Positions 33,187 to 41,676 of a DNA stretch of 64,000 nucleotides are shown here, piece after piece. The DNA is from JBDFMH01 sp047238125 (lineage in GTDB: Bacteria; Pseudomonadota; Alphaproteobacteria; Sphingomonadales; Sphingomonadaceae). The stretch is taken from assembly GCF_047238125.1 (NCBI RefSeq), contig NZ_JBDFMH010000004.1, positions 1 through 64,000 on the forward strand. Reading direction: 5' to 3'. The notes beneath the pieces are model-generated. The model searched no databases and was not told where the DNA came from. It was given only the letters and a program-made list of their open reading frames with translations. The first letter of the stretch is position 1. Every line of letters begins with the position of its first letter. The position numbers were made by a program, and so were the translations under genes.

Positions 33187-34103
33187 CGACGGATCGCCAC
33201 GACGCATTAATCGTCGGTGGCGGACCGGCGGGCCTCACGGCGGCGATCTATCTCGCCCGCTACCTGCGTCGCATCGTCGTGATCGACGACGGGCACAGCC
33301 GCGCTAAATGGATACCGATCTCGCACAACCATGCCGGCTTTCCCGACGGGATCGGCGGCAGTGCGCTCCTCGATCGGATGCGCGATCATGCGAAGCGCTA
33401 CGGCGCTTCGATCGTCCTGGGGCGGGCCGATACCATCACCCGTGATGGCGAAAACTTCGTGGCTGCGGGCAGTGGAATTAAGCTCCATTCTCGCGCGGTG
33501 CTGCTCGCAACTGGCGTTGAGAACCGCCGCCCCGCGATCGAGAGTGACGCGCACCACGATGCGCTCGATCGTGGCCTACTGCGCTATTGCCCGGTCTGCG
33601 ACGGATACGAGGCGCGCGGACAGGCGATCGTCGTGATCGGCGCCGATTGCCACGGCGTGGCCGAGGCATTGTTCCTGCGCACCTTTTCGGAAGATGTGAC
33701 GCTAATTCCTCATATCCGCACGACGCTTACCTCGACCGAACGAGCGGACCTATGGCGGGCGGGTATTCGTGTCATCGACACGCCGATGGCCTCCCTCACG
33801 TTCGAGGATCGTGCAATCGTCACGCTGACCAGCGGGGACGAACATGGGTTCGACACCGTATATCCGGCGCTTGGGTCAGACAGCAACAACGCGCTCGCGC
33901 GGCAGCTCGGCGCTGATCTGGGCAACGATCATTGCATCGTCGTCGATGCCAAGCAGCGAACCAGCGTCACAGGCGTCTATGCAGCCGGCGACATCGTCAT
34001 GTCGCTCGATCAGATTAGCGTCGCCATGGGCCATGCCGCGATCGCCGCGACCACTCTCCACAATGATCTGCGCAACCGCGACGGTGAAGGAACCGGCTCA
34101 TGA
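33183..34103 (+). CDS. Thioredoxin-reductase-like FAD oxidoreductase
   Basis: 306 residues. FAD-binding GGGPAGLTAAIYLARY at the start, redox motif CPVCDGYEA near 139, a second Rossmann motif (VVIGADCHGVAEALF), and GVYAAGDIV before a final helix. This is a TrxR-like fold with the CxxC intact, but the NAD(P)H motif is unusual, so the electron donor or acceptor may not be thioredoxin. It overlaps both neighbours by 4 nt. A role in thiol redox during metal stress is inference. Confidence 0.85.
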   Translation: MTTDRHDALIVGGGPAGLTAAIYLARYLRRIVVIDDGHSRAKWIPISHNHAGFPDGIGGSALLDRMRDHAKRYGASIVLGRADTITRDGENFVAAGSGIKLHSRAVLLATGVENRRPAIESDAHHDALDRGLLRYCPVCDGYEARGQAIVVIGADCHGVAEALFLRTFSEDVTLIPHIRTTLTSTERADLWRAGIRVIDTPMASLTFEDRAIVTLTSGDEHGFDTVYPALGSDSNNALARQLGADLGNDHCIVVDAKQRTSVTGVYAAGDIVMSLDQISVAMGHAAIAATTLHNDLRNRDGEGTGS

Positions 34104-34849
34104 AATGGCTGATCGTGTTCGATCTCGATGGGACGCTTGCGGAAAGCAAACGTCCTTTGTCGGAGGAGATGGCAGCGACACTCGCCCGCCTGCTCGACGT
34201 CGTTGACGTGGCGGTGATCTCAGGTGGCGACTGGCCGCAATTCGATAAGCAGGTGGCTTCGCGGTTACCGAAAGGCACCGCGCGCGAACGACTATGGTTG
34301 ATGCCCACTACCGGCACAAAACTTTACCGCTTCGTGAACGGTGGGTGGCGGATGATCTACGCCGAGCTGTTCGATGACGCCGAGAAGGCAAGCATACGCG
34401 CCGCTTTCGATCAGGCGCTCGCTGATGCCGGTCTTGCCGACGAGCACATCTGGGGGGAACGGATTGAGGATCGAGGAAGCCAAATCACCTTCTCGGGCTT
34501 GGGCCAGGCTGCTCCGCTCAAGGAGAAGGCGGCATGGGACCCGGACCGTACAAAGCGGACCGCGCTGCAGAAGACCCTCCGCGCTAACCTGCCGGACCTG
34601 TCGATAAACCTGGGCGGCACGACATCGATCGACGTAACGCAGGCTGGAGTCGACAAGGGCTACGGCCTCAACCGGCTGAGTGACGAAGCCGGCGTTCCTT
34701 TAGCCGGAATGCTCTTTATCGGCGACGCGATCTACCCTGGCGGGAACGATTATCCCGTTGTTGAGGCCGGTGTGGACGTCGTCAAGGTGCGCGATGTGGC
34801 CGAGACCGGCGCCGTGGTGGCAGCGATCATCGCCTGCCTGAGACGGTAG
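34100..34849 (+). CDS. HAD-IIB family phosphatase
   Basis: 249 residues. Motif I FDLDGTLAESK at 7-17, motif II VISGG, and a C-terminal motif (FIGDAIYPGGNDYPV) with the GDxxxxGGND variant seen in phosphomannomutase/trehalose-phosphatase-like HAD proteins. The substrate is unknown, probably a sugar phosphate. Last gene of the 26.8-34.8 kb operon. Confidence 0.85.
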   Translation: MKWLIVFDLDGTLAESKRPLSEEMAATLARLLDVVDVAVISGGDWPQFDKQVASRLPKGTARERLWLMPTTGTKLYRFVNGGWRMIYAELFDDAEKASIRAAFDQALADAGLADEHIWGERIEDRGSQITFSGLGQAAPLKEKAAWDPDRTKRTALQKTLRANLPDLSINLGGTTSIDVTQAGVDKGYGLNRLSDEAGVPLAGMLFIGDAIYPGGNDYPVVEAGVDVVKVRDVAETGAVVAAIIACLRR

Positions 34850-34924
34850 GCGTCCGCACGTGACCTACAGCACCACCAACCCATGACCTTCAACGGGGCA
34901 AGCATCTAGAACAGGCAGGCTGGT

Positions 34925-35380
34925 ATGTTTCAAAGTTCGTGGCTGGAAACAGCCACCCATGTCGTCAGTCTCGCGGTGGCCTATGCGCTTGCCCTGCCGG
35001 TTGGTTGGGATCGTGAGAAGGATGAGCGGAGCGCAGGCATCCGGACGTTCCCGCTCGTCGCAATCGCCAGCTGCGGCTTCGTGCTGGTGGGCATTGCGGT
35101 TTTAGGGCGGACCAATCCCGCGCAAGCGCGAATTCTTGAGGGCCTGATTACGGGCGTGGGCTTCATTGGGGGCGGTGCGATACTGAAGAAGGGGGGGAAG
35201 GCCTCGGGCACGGCTACCGCTGCCAGCCTTTGGGCCACTGGCGCTCTGGGCGCAGCAGTCGGCTACGGCCTCTATGACATCGCCATCATCCTGAGTGTCA
35301 CCACTTTCCTGACCTTGCGCTGTTCGCGGCCTCTGAAGCGCGTCACCAATGGCGACACCAAGGTGTCGGAAAGCCCATGA
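34925..35380 (+). CDS. MgtC/SapB-family membrane protein
   Basis: 151 residues, four to five TM helices: ALPVGWDREKDERSAGIRTF (family signature E-R-x-x-G-x-R-T), LIEGLITGVGFIGGGAILKK-type helix and TAASLWATGALGAAVGYG. MgtC proteins are inner-membrane proteins linked to growth in low magnesium. It overlaps the next gene by 4 nt. The C-terminal cytosolic domain of full-length MgtC is absent, as in many short homologues. Confidence 0.88.
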   Translation: MFQSSWLETATHVVSLAVAYALALPVGWDREKDERSAGIRTFPLVAIASCGFVLVGIAVLGRTNPAQARILEGLITGVGFIGGGAILKKGGKASGTATAASLWATGALGAAVGYGLYDIAIILSVTTFLTLRCSRPLKRVTNGDTKVSESP

Positions 35381-35877
35381 GCCCACCGAACCTATCAGCG
35401 ACTTTGTGGTCGCAGCCTTTGCGGACGCTCGCCAAGCGCTGGGCTCCGGCCGAAACCATATCCCCAAGGGATCGGCAGCACCGCTTGCTTCGCTGGGCGA
35501 CGCTTCTTGATCGGAACCCGGACAGGATCATCAGACTGCTGTCGCCTTCATGGGCCGGAGGAGATCTGCGCGGAACAATGGTCGGCGAGCCAAGCGCGAT
35601 CGATGTCGCGTGGAATGATGCCGTTCTACGCGTAATGGGGCTGCGAGGGCAGTCACGTCGCGAAGTGAAGGCCTTCTTCGGTCTTTCCGACGCACAACTC
35701 GACCGGATAGCGGCAGGATCGTGGCGGTGTCCGATCCGGCCTGCATGGCAAGTCGCCGCGCGTATCAGACATGTCGAACATCCCGAGCTCGAGAATCGTA
35801 TCGTCGCAGCCGCCGTCGTTGGCGTGATCGTGCTTTGCGCGATGATTAAAGGGATCATCTACCACCGCCCTTTCTGA
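35377..35877 (+). CDS. Unknown protein with one C-terminal TM helix
   Basis: 166 residues, basic and Trp-rich (RWAPAETISPRDRQHRLLRW, SPSWAGGDLRG). A predicted TM helix lies at about 143-160 (IVAAAVVGVIVLCAMI), so it may be a tail-anchored inner-membrane protein. The translational overlap with the MgtC gene suggests a shared function. No family recognised. Confidence 0.6.
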   Translation: MSPPNLSATLWSQPLRTLAKRWAPAETISPRDRQHRLLRWATLLDRNPDRIIRLLSPSWAGGDLRGTMVGEPSAIDVAWNDAVLRVMGLRGQSRREVKAFFGLSDAQLDRIAAGSWRCPIRPAWQVAARIRHVEHPELENRIVAAAVVGVIVLCAMIKGIIYHRPF

Positions 35878-35938
35878 AACAGTGCGGCCACGCTGTGCGG
35901 TTTCTGGGGGAGAGCGGACCTACCGTCAGGACATCATC

Positions 35939-36544
35939 GTGTTCAGTGTCATAACATCGATCCTCTCGACGCTCGGCGCCTTCGGCGTCTTTCTGCTGAT
36001 GCTTGCCGAAAATGTCTTTCCGCCGATTCCATCAGAGGTGATCTTGCCGCTTGCAGGGTACACGGCCGCGCAGGGGCGCGGCGCGCTCTGGATCGTGATC
36101 GTCGCCGGCACGCTCGGTTCGGCCGTTGGCGCGCTGCTATGGTACTATATCGGTCGCTGGATTGGCATTGATCGGCTGAAGCGGTTCGCCTCGCGGCATG
36201 GCCGATGGCTGACCCTTACGCCCCAGGAGATTGATCATGTTGACCGCTGGTTCGATCGTTATGGCCGCTGGGCTGTGCTTTTGGGGCGCATGGTGCCCGG
36301 TGTGCGGACGTTGATTTCCGTGCCCGCCGGGGTGAGCGGAATGCCTCTAACACCGTTCCTGATATCGACGCTGGGCGGCTCGGCGCTCTGGACGACGGTA
36401 CTGGCGCTGGCCGGCTACGAGCTGGGTGAGCGCTATAACCAGGTGGCGAGCATCATAGAGCCGGCCAGCAACATGGTGATCGGCGCCGCGGTCCTCTGGT
36501 ACATCTGGCGCGTCGCGACCTTCGACCGAACGAAGGGCCGCTGA
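35939..36544 (+). CDS. DedA-family membrane protein
   Basis: About 201 residues. The family signature is clear: ENVFPPIPSEVILPLAGYTA near the start, YYIGRWIG, the arginine motif GRMVPGVRTLISVPAGVSGM and a last TM helix. DedA proteins are lipid scramblases/undecaprenyl-phosphate flippases (family knowledge). The start GTG 35939 is chosen because AGGA lies 7 nt upstream; GTG 35882 is possible. The stop overlaps the next gene by one base. Confidence 0.9.
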   Translation: MFSVITSILSTLGAFGVFLLMLAENVFPPIPSEVILPLAGYTAAQGRGALWIVIVAGTLGSAVGALLWYYIGRWIGIDRLKRFASRHGRWLTLTPQEIDHVDRWFDRYGRWAVLLGRMVPGVRTLISVPAGVSGMPLTPFLISTLGGSALWTTVLALAGYELGERYNQVASIIEPASNMVIGAAVLWYIWRVATFDRTKGR

Positions 36545-36777
36545 TGGGCCTCCATCGCCTCTCGTCTGTCTTCCCCGCCGGCATCTGGCTCGCGGCAGCA
36601 TCGGTGCTGGTTCGCGTCACCCGCATAGCGCGCGCTTATCGCCTGATCTCGGCCGCCAGCGCGCTCATTCTCATCAGATGGATTGGGGCCTTGCACCGCG
36701 CCGGCTTTGGAACGTGGCGCCATAACGGAAGGAAGTGGCGTTGGTCGGCAGCGCCAGTTTTTACGGCACGACGGTGA
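36544..36777 (+). CDS. Small membrane protein (paralogue of 41362)
   Basis: 77 residues with one or two hydrophobic helices and a basic C-terminal part: FPAGIWLAAASVLVRV ... GTWRHNGRKWRW. The protein at 41362 shares PAGIW, a central R-rich helix and a FxxWRHxGxKWR ending, so the two are paralogues. Function unknown. Overlaps the dedA stop. Confidence 0.6.
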   Translation: MGLHRLSSVFPAGIWLAAASVLVRVTRIARAYRLISAASALILIRWIGALHRAGFGTWRHNGRKWRWSAAPVFTARR

Positions 36778-36789
36778 ATGGAGTGCTCC

Positions 36790-37158
36790 ATGAATTATCT
36801 CGCTACCAAGGCGATCATCTCGGGCATTCCGACCGCAGTCGCGTCCGAACTTGCCAAGCGATACCCTGGATACGGCGCGCTGATCGCATCGCTGCCGCTC
36901 GTCTCGGTCCTCGGCATGATGGGATCGGCGATCCCGTGAACATAGGGCCCATGCGAAGGCGACCTTTGGGTTCGTTCCGCCGTCGCTGCCGTTGTTCCTG
37001 CTGATCCCATGGATGCTGCGCCACGGGGTCGGCTTCTGGGTGACGTTAGCGCCAGGTGCACGCTGACCGTCCTGCTCTACGTCGCGATGCCCTCGCGCTT
37101 TCGCGTGCCGGGATCACGCTATGACCATATCAGCATCAAGGGAACGATAGCTCGATGA
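36790..37158 (+). pseudogene. Decayed DUF3147-family membrane protein gene
   Basis: The first frame gives NYLATKAIISGIPTAVASEL and IASLPLVSVLGMMG, then an early stop after AIP at about 36940. A second frame continues with AKATFGFVPPSLPLFLLIPW, LRHGVGFWVTLA, and a third with CTLTVLLYVAM. Together these give a full DUF3147 protein with at least two frameshifts and a small loss, so the gene is broken. If the frameshifts were sequencing errors it would encode a normal four-helix protein. Confidence 0.75.
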
Positions 37159-37391
37159 TCGACAAGATGCGTTTGACCGCCGCCTCGGCCATCATGCTTG
37201 CGCTCAGCGGCTGCGGATTCATCACGCCACATGATGAGGGATACTTCCGCTTCCACGCGGAGGAAGCGAGACTGGTCGTCACGCGCTGCGAGCGAGGCCA
37301 AGAAACCGGCAGCGACTGCGCAGCGGCAGCTCAGGCCGTCGCTGCGACAAATAGGGAAACCAAGGGTACCACCGCCAACGGAGCGCGTTAA
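37155..37391 (+). CDS. EexN-like small lipoprotein
   Basis: 78 residues, lipobox LALSGC at about residue 20. The mature part (DEGYFRFHAEEARLVVTRC ... GSDCAAAAQAV) has the Y-F-x-x-H-x-E-E and paired-cysteine spacing of EexN entry-exclusion-type lipoproteins of conjugative plasmids. Family assignment is tentative. ATG 37155 overlaps the end of the decayed DUF3147 gene; ATG 37167 is an alternative start. Confidence 0.5.
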   Translation: MIDKMRLTAASAIMLALSGCGFITPHDEGYFRFHAEEARLVVTRCERGQETGSDCAAAAQAVAATNRETKGTTANGAR

Positions 37392-37635
37392 GGCCAAGCA
37401 ATTTAGTGGTCAAACCGGCTTTTCAGGAACCCACCCCGATCATGTCCACCACAGAGACTGTCGTGACGACGACCGCCGTGCCCGCCGCTCTCATGGTAGT
37501 CGTCGCGGTGATGCGGATCGCCTTGCACACCACTTTGCGAGACAATGCAGGTCTCGCATGATCGCCTTGATGGCTTTCCCCCGCCGCATGTTCGCGCCGG
37601 ATCCTCAACACCGTCTCGAATACTAGCCCACCGGA

Positions 37636-37980
37636 TCAATGCCCCTCACGAGTTGCCTTTTGGTGCCCGCCAACATCTCCGGCACGAAATATTTCAGAAG
37701 CCCGGACCCGGTAATCGGGACCGGCGGCCCGCGCGCGTTGCTGGAGATCGACGGCGTGCCGCTCTAAATCGAGCGGGTGATACGCCGGAGGCGGAGTGCT
37801 AACAGGATAGCCGCCATAGCTACCCCCGCCATAGCTGTGGCCGCCATCCCAGCTGACTCCGCCGTGTCCGCCGGTCCAGTTGACGCCTGCACCGTGGGAC
37901 CGAACTTGCGCCAAGGCTGGCGAGGGTATCGCCCCTGCAATGGCCGCAATCGACAGCGCCAGCAGTGTCTTCTTGGTCAT
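37636..37980 (-). CDS. Exported Gly/Ser/Tyr-rich protein
   Basis: 114 residues. Signal peptide ends at about residue 25 (IPSPALAQ), followed by a glycine-rich, aromatic segment (GVNWTGGHGGVSWDGGHSYG, SYGGYP) and a C-terminal part rich in Arg/Ala. Low-complexity secreted protein, no catalytic domain. His and Gly content resembles its neighbours at 38058 and 38638, so a shared envelope role is possible. Function unknown. The 37392-37635 stretch upstream shows no supportable gene. Confidence 0.55.
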   Translation of the reverse strand: MTKKTLLALSIAAIAGAIPSPALAQVRSHGAGVNWTGGHGGVSWDGGHSYGGGSYGGYPVSTPPPAYHPLDLERHAVDLQQRARAAGPDYRVRASEIFRAGDVGGHQKATREGH

Positions 37981-38057
37981 AGCTTTCCTAAGAATACGCA
38001 GATGCCGACATGTGACTACGAAGTGCTGGATTATCCAATTTTGGTAATGAACTACCG

Positions 38058-38393
38058 CTAATGTCGCCGGTATTCACGCCGGCTGTCGTGGTGATCGCGG
38101 CGATATCCGCGATAATTATTGTATCCGCGATGGTTATCATAATAACCACGCTGGCGATAGCTAACCCGCTGATCGTAATAATACGGATCGTTGTAGTAAG
38201 CAGCCTGCGGAGCATAGCGGTGGCTGCCATAGCCGCCTCCATAATATCCGCCGCCGCGACCGAGGTTGATGCTGATGCCGCCATGTCCGCCGCGATTGTA
38301 ACCGCCGTGGTGCCTGTCGCGCGCCAGCGCGGGGGATGCGGTCAAAGTCGCTGCCGCTGCGGCGGCGAGCGCAAGGAGAACCTTTCTGTTCAT
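38058..38393 (-). CDS. Exported Gly/Tyr/His/Arg-rich protein
   Basis: 111 residues, signal peptide ending ALA (about 24), then RHHGGYNRGGHGG, NLGRGGGYYGGGYG and a Tyr/Arg/His-rich end (YYDQRVSYRQRGYY, DHHDSRREYRRH). The composition is that of secreted low-complexity proteins that may bind metals or polyanions. No enzyme domain. Same strand as 37636. Confidence 0.65.
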   Translation of the reverse strand: MNRKVLLALAAAAAATLTASPALARDRHHGGYNRGGHGGISINLGRGGGYYGGGYGSHRYAPQAAYYNDPYYYDQRVSYRQRGYYDNHRGYNNYRGYRRDHHDSRREYRRH

Positions 38394-38637
38394 TTCTTCT
38401 CTCCGTTGCCGTCTAAAGTAACGGCTACATCACTCAATTAGCTGCTGTTTATTGAACTCGCGGTGAACCGGTGAAGTCGCCTCCATCAGGTCGGCCAGTC
38501 ATGTAATCGTCCGGATACCAGCCGGAATTGGAGAGAACGGGTCGGAGCAGTGTGAAAATCATTGTAAATCGACGATGCGTGCCAGCGAATAATGTGGTAG
38601 GACTGCTACAAGAAAAACGAAGGAGAAGATCGCCATC

Positions 38638-39108
38638 ATGCGGACCTTGGGTCTGGCAGCACTCGGCGTGTCGTCGATTGCCCTGTTGGGCGGCTGCACG
38701 ACCATGCGAGGACCGCCCCGCTACGCCTATTACCGCGTGCCTTGCACGACGCCGGGTGCCGTTGTCGCAACACCTATCGCAATGCAACCCGCGAATGGCG
38801 CGGTTGATGGTGCCGGTCCGGCGCTCTTGCGGGAGCGCGGGTCTGCGACTGAACCCGTGGCGGCCGATACTGCTTCCGTGTCCGCAGATGCGACGCGTGG
38901 AGCGGGAGCTACGTGCGTGGTGGCGGTGTCGGACGTGGGATCCGGCTATGGGCGCTCCTATTATCCAGGCTACGGGAGCGGATATTACGGTCGACCCTAT
39001 TATGGCTCGTTTGGACTCGGGATCGGGTTGGGACACGGCTTCGGCGGCGGGCATGGCTATCGCGGACATGGCTTTTCCGGCGGTCACGGCGGTGGCCGTC
39101 ATCATTAG
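38638..39108 (+). CDS. Lipoprotein with Gly/Tyr/His-rich tail
   Basis: 156 residues; lipobox LLGGC at about residue 20. The middle is Ala/Pro/Thr-rich, and the last 50 residues are Gly/Tyr/His repeats (YGSGYYGRPYYGSFGLG, GHGFGGGHGYRGHG) ending HH. The tail closely resembles the two exported proteins just upstream on the other strand. No function recognised; an outer-membrane-anchored metal-binding or surface protein is conceivable. Confidence 0.65.
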   Translation: MRTLGLAALGVSSIALLGGCTTMRGPPRYAYYRVPCTTPGAVVATPIAMQPANGAVDGAGPALLRERGSATEPVAADTASVSADATRGAGATCVVAVSDVGSGYGRSYYPGYGSGYYGRPYYGSFGLGIGLGHGFGGGHGYRGHGFSGGHGGGRHH

Positions 39109-39271
39109 GCGCTGATACCCATTGTTGATGTGAGCCTGCGCCGCTGGGTTATCGTGCAAGGCTATTCCGGCTAGGTTCATCGCCGCCAGCCCATCAGGCT
39201 CTCATCGACCCGCAGCGCGCCTCCTTTGATTGTCGCTCCGCGAGCCGCGCCGCGTAGCACGAGGAGCCATC

Positions 39272-39652
39272 ATGACCGATACCATCCCAGCAACATCATC
39301 AGCCCCACGCGCGCAAGGCATGCTCTGCCCAGTATGCCGCGTCGATCTCGTGCTGTCTGACCGGCAAGGAATCGAGATCGACTATTGTCCGCAGTGTCGG
39401 GGCGTCTGGCTCGATCGTGGGGAGCTCGACAAGATCATCGAGCGCAACGCCTCGTTCGAGGCAAACGCGAACCCGCAGGCGTCTGCCAATGTCGGACCTG
39501 CGCCGGGACAGGGTTATACCCAGCCGGCACCCTGGGGAGGGGGTTATGGCGATGATCGCCATGGCGGCGGGCACGGCGGCGGACATGGCGGTGGTGGTCA
39601 TGGCGGCGGATATCGGCGTGGCGGCTTTCTAGGCGGCCTCTTCCGGCACTGA
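39272..39652 (+). CDS. zf-TFIIB-type zinc-ribbon protein
   Basis: 126 residues. A CPVC...CPQC zinc ribbon (MLCPVCRVDLVLSDRQ, DYCPQCRGVWLDRGELDKII) typical of bacterial zf-TFIIB proteins is followed by a Gly/His-rich tail (GGGHGGGHGGGGHGGG) ending LGGLFRH. The start at 39272 has GAGGAG 5 nt upstream. The function of these proteins is unknown. The His/Gly tail matches the surrounding cluster. Confidence 0.85.
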   Translation: MTDTIPATSSAPRAQGMLCPVCRVDLVLSDRQGIEIDYCPQCRGVWLDRGELDKIIERNASFEANANPQASANVGPAPGQGYTQPAPWGGGYGDDRHGGGHGGGHGGGGHGGGYRRGGFLGGLFRH

Positions 39653-39714
39653 CCGGTAATAAAGCTTAGGCTGTCGGGCGCGCACGCATAGTCGCGTCGG
39701 GAACCGTTGTGCAC

Positions 39715-40071
39715 TCAGACAGGCATACTCATGATGTCCTTGTATGCCGACAGGAGCTTGTTCCGGACCTGCAAGGTCGCCTCGAAACTGACGGACGCCC
39801 GCTGCTGCAAGAGCACGACCGTGGCGATATCAGTGGCTCGCCGCGCTCATAGGATTCGGTGGCAACGTCCTCCTGCTCCTGAAGGCTGTTGACCTGTTGC
39901 AACGCGGTCTTGAAGGTCGTCGCGAAGGATTGGGGCTCGCTCGCTCCCGGCGGTTCCGATCCCCTGGGCGGCAGCAGGAATGGGTCTGGTCGCAACATCA
40001 CGGAGCGCAGCATTCCGCTGAAGCACCGCGGTTCGAATGGCCACTACGTCCGCAGCGCCGATGCCGTTCAT
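39715..40071 (-). pseudogene. Decayed second fliE copy
   Basis: Frame 1 starts MNGIGAADVVAIRTAVLQRN (40071), frame 2 continues PQSFATTFKTALQQVNSLQE and ATESYERGEP, and frame 3 ends with DIATVVLLQQRASVSFEATL and KLLSAYKDIMSMPV before the stop at 39715. Joined, this is a full FliE close to the intact one at 27751, broken by two frameshifts (about 39955 and 39843; the second looks like a one-base loss in the codon after GAG). Confidence 0.8.
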
Positions 40072-40224
40072 TCACGCTGTCCTTCCGAGTTCGGCATAGC
40101 GGCTTTGCAAGCGCCGCGACCGACGCCGGTCCCGTCGTTCTGCCCTGCTCCAGCGCAGCAAGACAGCACGCTATGGGATTTGTCGTACCATCTTATTAAC
40201 CAAAAACATCGATCGCCTCTGATG

Positions 40225-41193
40225 CTAAATCCAACCTGCCCGCTTGAAGCGCAAATAAAGCGCACTACAAACCGTCGCGACGACCGCGAGTACGACAAAA
40301 TACCCATACTCGGTTCTCAGCTCGGGCATATTCTCGAAGTTCATGCCGTAGATACCGGCGATGGCAGTGGGCACCGCCAATATGGCCGCCCAGGCTGCGA
40401 GTTGCCGCGTGCTCGCGCCGGTTCGCTGCTGCTCAAGCAGATTGCTGACCTCGAACACCGACGTGAGGACCTCCCGAAGTCCGCCGACGGTTGTTTCGAC
40501 GCGTCGGATATGATCGAGAACATCCTTGAAATACAGGGTCGCTTCGGGATCTATGCAGGGGATTTCAGGATGGGTGAGCTTGTTCGCTACCTCGCTCATG
40601 GGACCAAGGACCCGCTGGAACCGCATCAGTTCGCGCCGCAGATTGAAGATGCGATTGATCTCGGCTCGCCCTAAAAACGCATCCAGCGCTCGTTGCTCCA
40701 TCGCCACGACCTCCTCCTCGATCGCTTCCCCGATCGGCAGGTAGCCATCAACAATGAAGTCGATGATGGCGTGCAAGACATAGTCCACGCCATGCGCGAG
40801 CAGCGATGGCGCCGCTTCAAGGTGGTCGCGCAGCGTGCTGTGCGAGCGTGCCGATCCATGACGCACTGTGATGACGTGGCTGGAACCTACGAATATCGCG
40901 GTTTCACCGTAGGCGATGGTCTGATCCTCAAGCCGGGCGGTCAGCGCGACCACGAACAACTGATCGCCATAGATGTCCACCTTGGGGTGCTGGTGAGCTT
41001 TGAGGGCGTCCTCAACCGCAAGCGGGTGAAGGCCGTAGTGCTCCTGTAGCTTCCTGAGATCCTCCTCGGACGGCTCCAGCAGGCCGATCCAGACGAACTC
41101 GGCCTTGTCATCCGAACAGAATGTCGGCTCGTCGATCGAAACAGGCCGGACTCGCTTGCCGTGGCGATACAGGGAAGCGGCAACAACGCTCAT
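40225..41193 (-). CDS. corA: CorA-family Mg/Co transporter
   Basis: 322 residues. Long cytosolic N-domain (DEPTFCSDDKAEFVWIGLLE, LAVEDALKAHQHPKV), a stalk helix and two C-terminal TM helices with the GMN signature (IYGMNFENMPEL). It moves Mg2+, Co2+ or Ni2+ through a pentameric channel; CorA-like proteins can also export Zn (ZntB). The start at 41193 is preferred to the TTG at 41217 because GAGG lies 7 nt before the ATG. Confidence 0.92.
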   Translation of the reverse strand: MSVVAASLYRHGKRVRPVSIDEPTFCSDDKAEFVWIGLLEPSEEDLRKLQEHYGLHPLAVEDALKAHQHPKVDIYGDQLFVVALTARLEDQTIAYGETAIFVGSSHVITVRHGSARSHSTLRDHLEAAPSLLAHGVDYVLHAIIDFIVDGYLPIGEAIEEEVVAMEQRALDAFLGRAEINRIFNLRRELMRFQRVLGPMSEVANKLTHPEIPCIDPEATLYFKDVLDHIRRVETTVGGLREVLTSVFEVSNLLEQQRTGASTRQLAAWAAILAVPTAIAGIYGMNFENMPELRTEYGYFVVLAVVATVCSALYLRFKRAGWI

Positions 41194-41361
41194 CGGGGTC
41201 CTCGAAACATTGATCAACGAACGCTCCTAGCAGGAGCGGATGGCCGCGTCGCTTCGAACGCATGTCCGTCAATGACGAGAGACCGGAGCTTCACCACCAT
41301 CGTTGTCCTTGCCTGGCACTGCTACGCCAGCACATTTACCGCCCCGGCGGCGAGGCAGGAA

Positions 41362-41640
41362 ATGGAGAGCGAAGATTCGGATGACGATCAGCGCCCCCTC
41401 CACTCGGACGTGAAGCGACTGCATGGACCGCGCTTCCGCCGGCCCTTGCGCTGGTGGGAGTTGATGCTGCCAGCGGGCATATGGATCCTCGCCGGGAAGA
41501 TACTGCTGGTCGGCGCGCGCGCGGTGGGGCGATCAGGGCTTCGACTTCCGTACGTGGTATTCTCACTGGTTCGCCTGTCCGGCCGATCATCTCGCATCGG
41601 CTTCAGGGTCTGGCGGCACCTGGGAGGCAAGTGGCGGTAA
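41362..41640 (+). CDS. Small membrane protein (paralogue of 36544)
   Basis: 92 residues: an acidic start (ESEDSDDDQRP), a hydrophobic helix (LMLPAGIWILAGKILLVGAR) and a basic end (IGFRVWRHLGGKWR). Shares PAGIW and the WRHxGxKWR end with the 36544 protein. Start chosen at ATG 41362 behind GCAGGAA; the longer upstream frame overlaps corA on the other strand. Function unknown. Confidence 0.55.
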   Translation: MESEDSDDDQRPLHSDVKRLHGPRFRRPLRWWELMLPAGIWILAGKILLVGARAVGRSGLRLPYVVFSLVRLSGRSSRIGFRVWRHLGGKWR

Positions 41641-41676
41641 GCTCGCAACAGCAAGCTAGTTTGCAAGGGCGCAGTC

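Noticed and set aside
37403..37639. Short frames on both strands between the EexN-like and Gly-rich genes
   Set aside because: No Shine-Dalgarno, no signal peptide or domain, overlapping one another.
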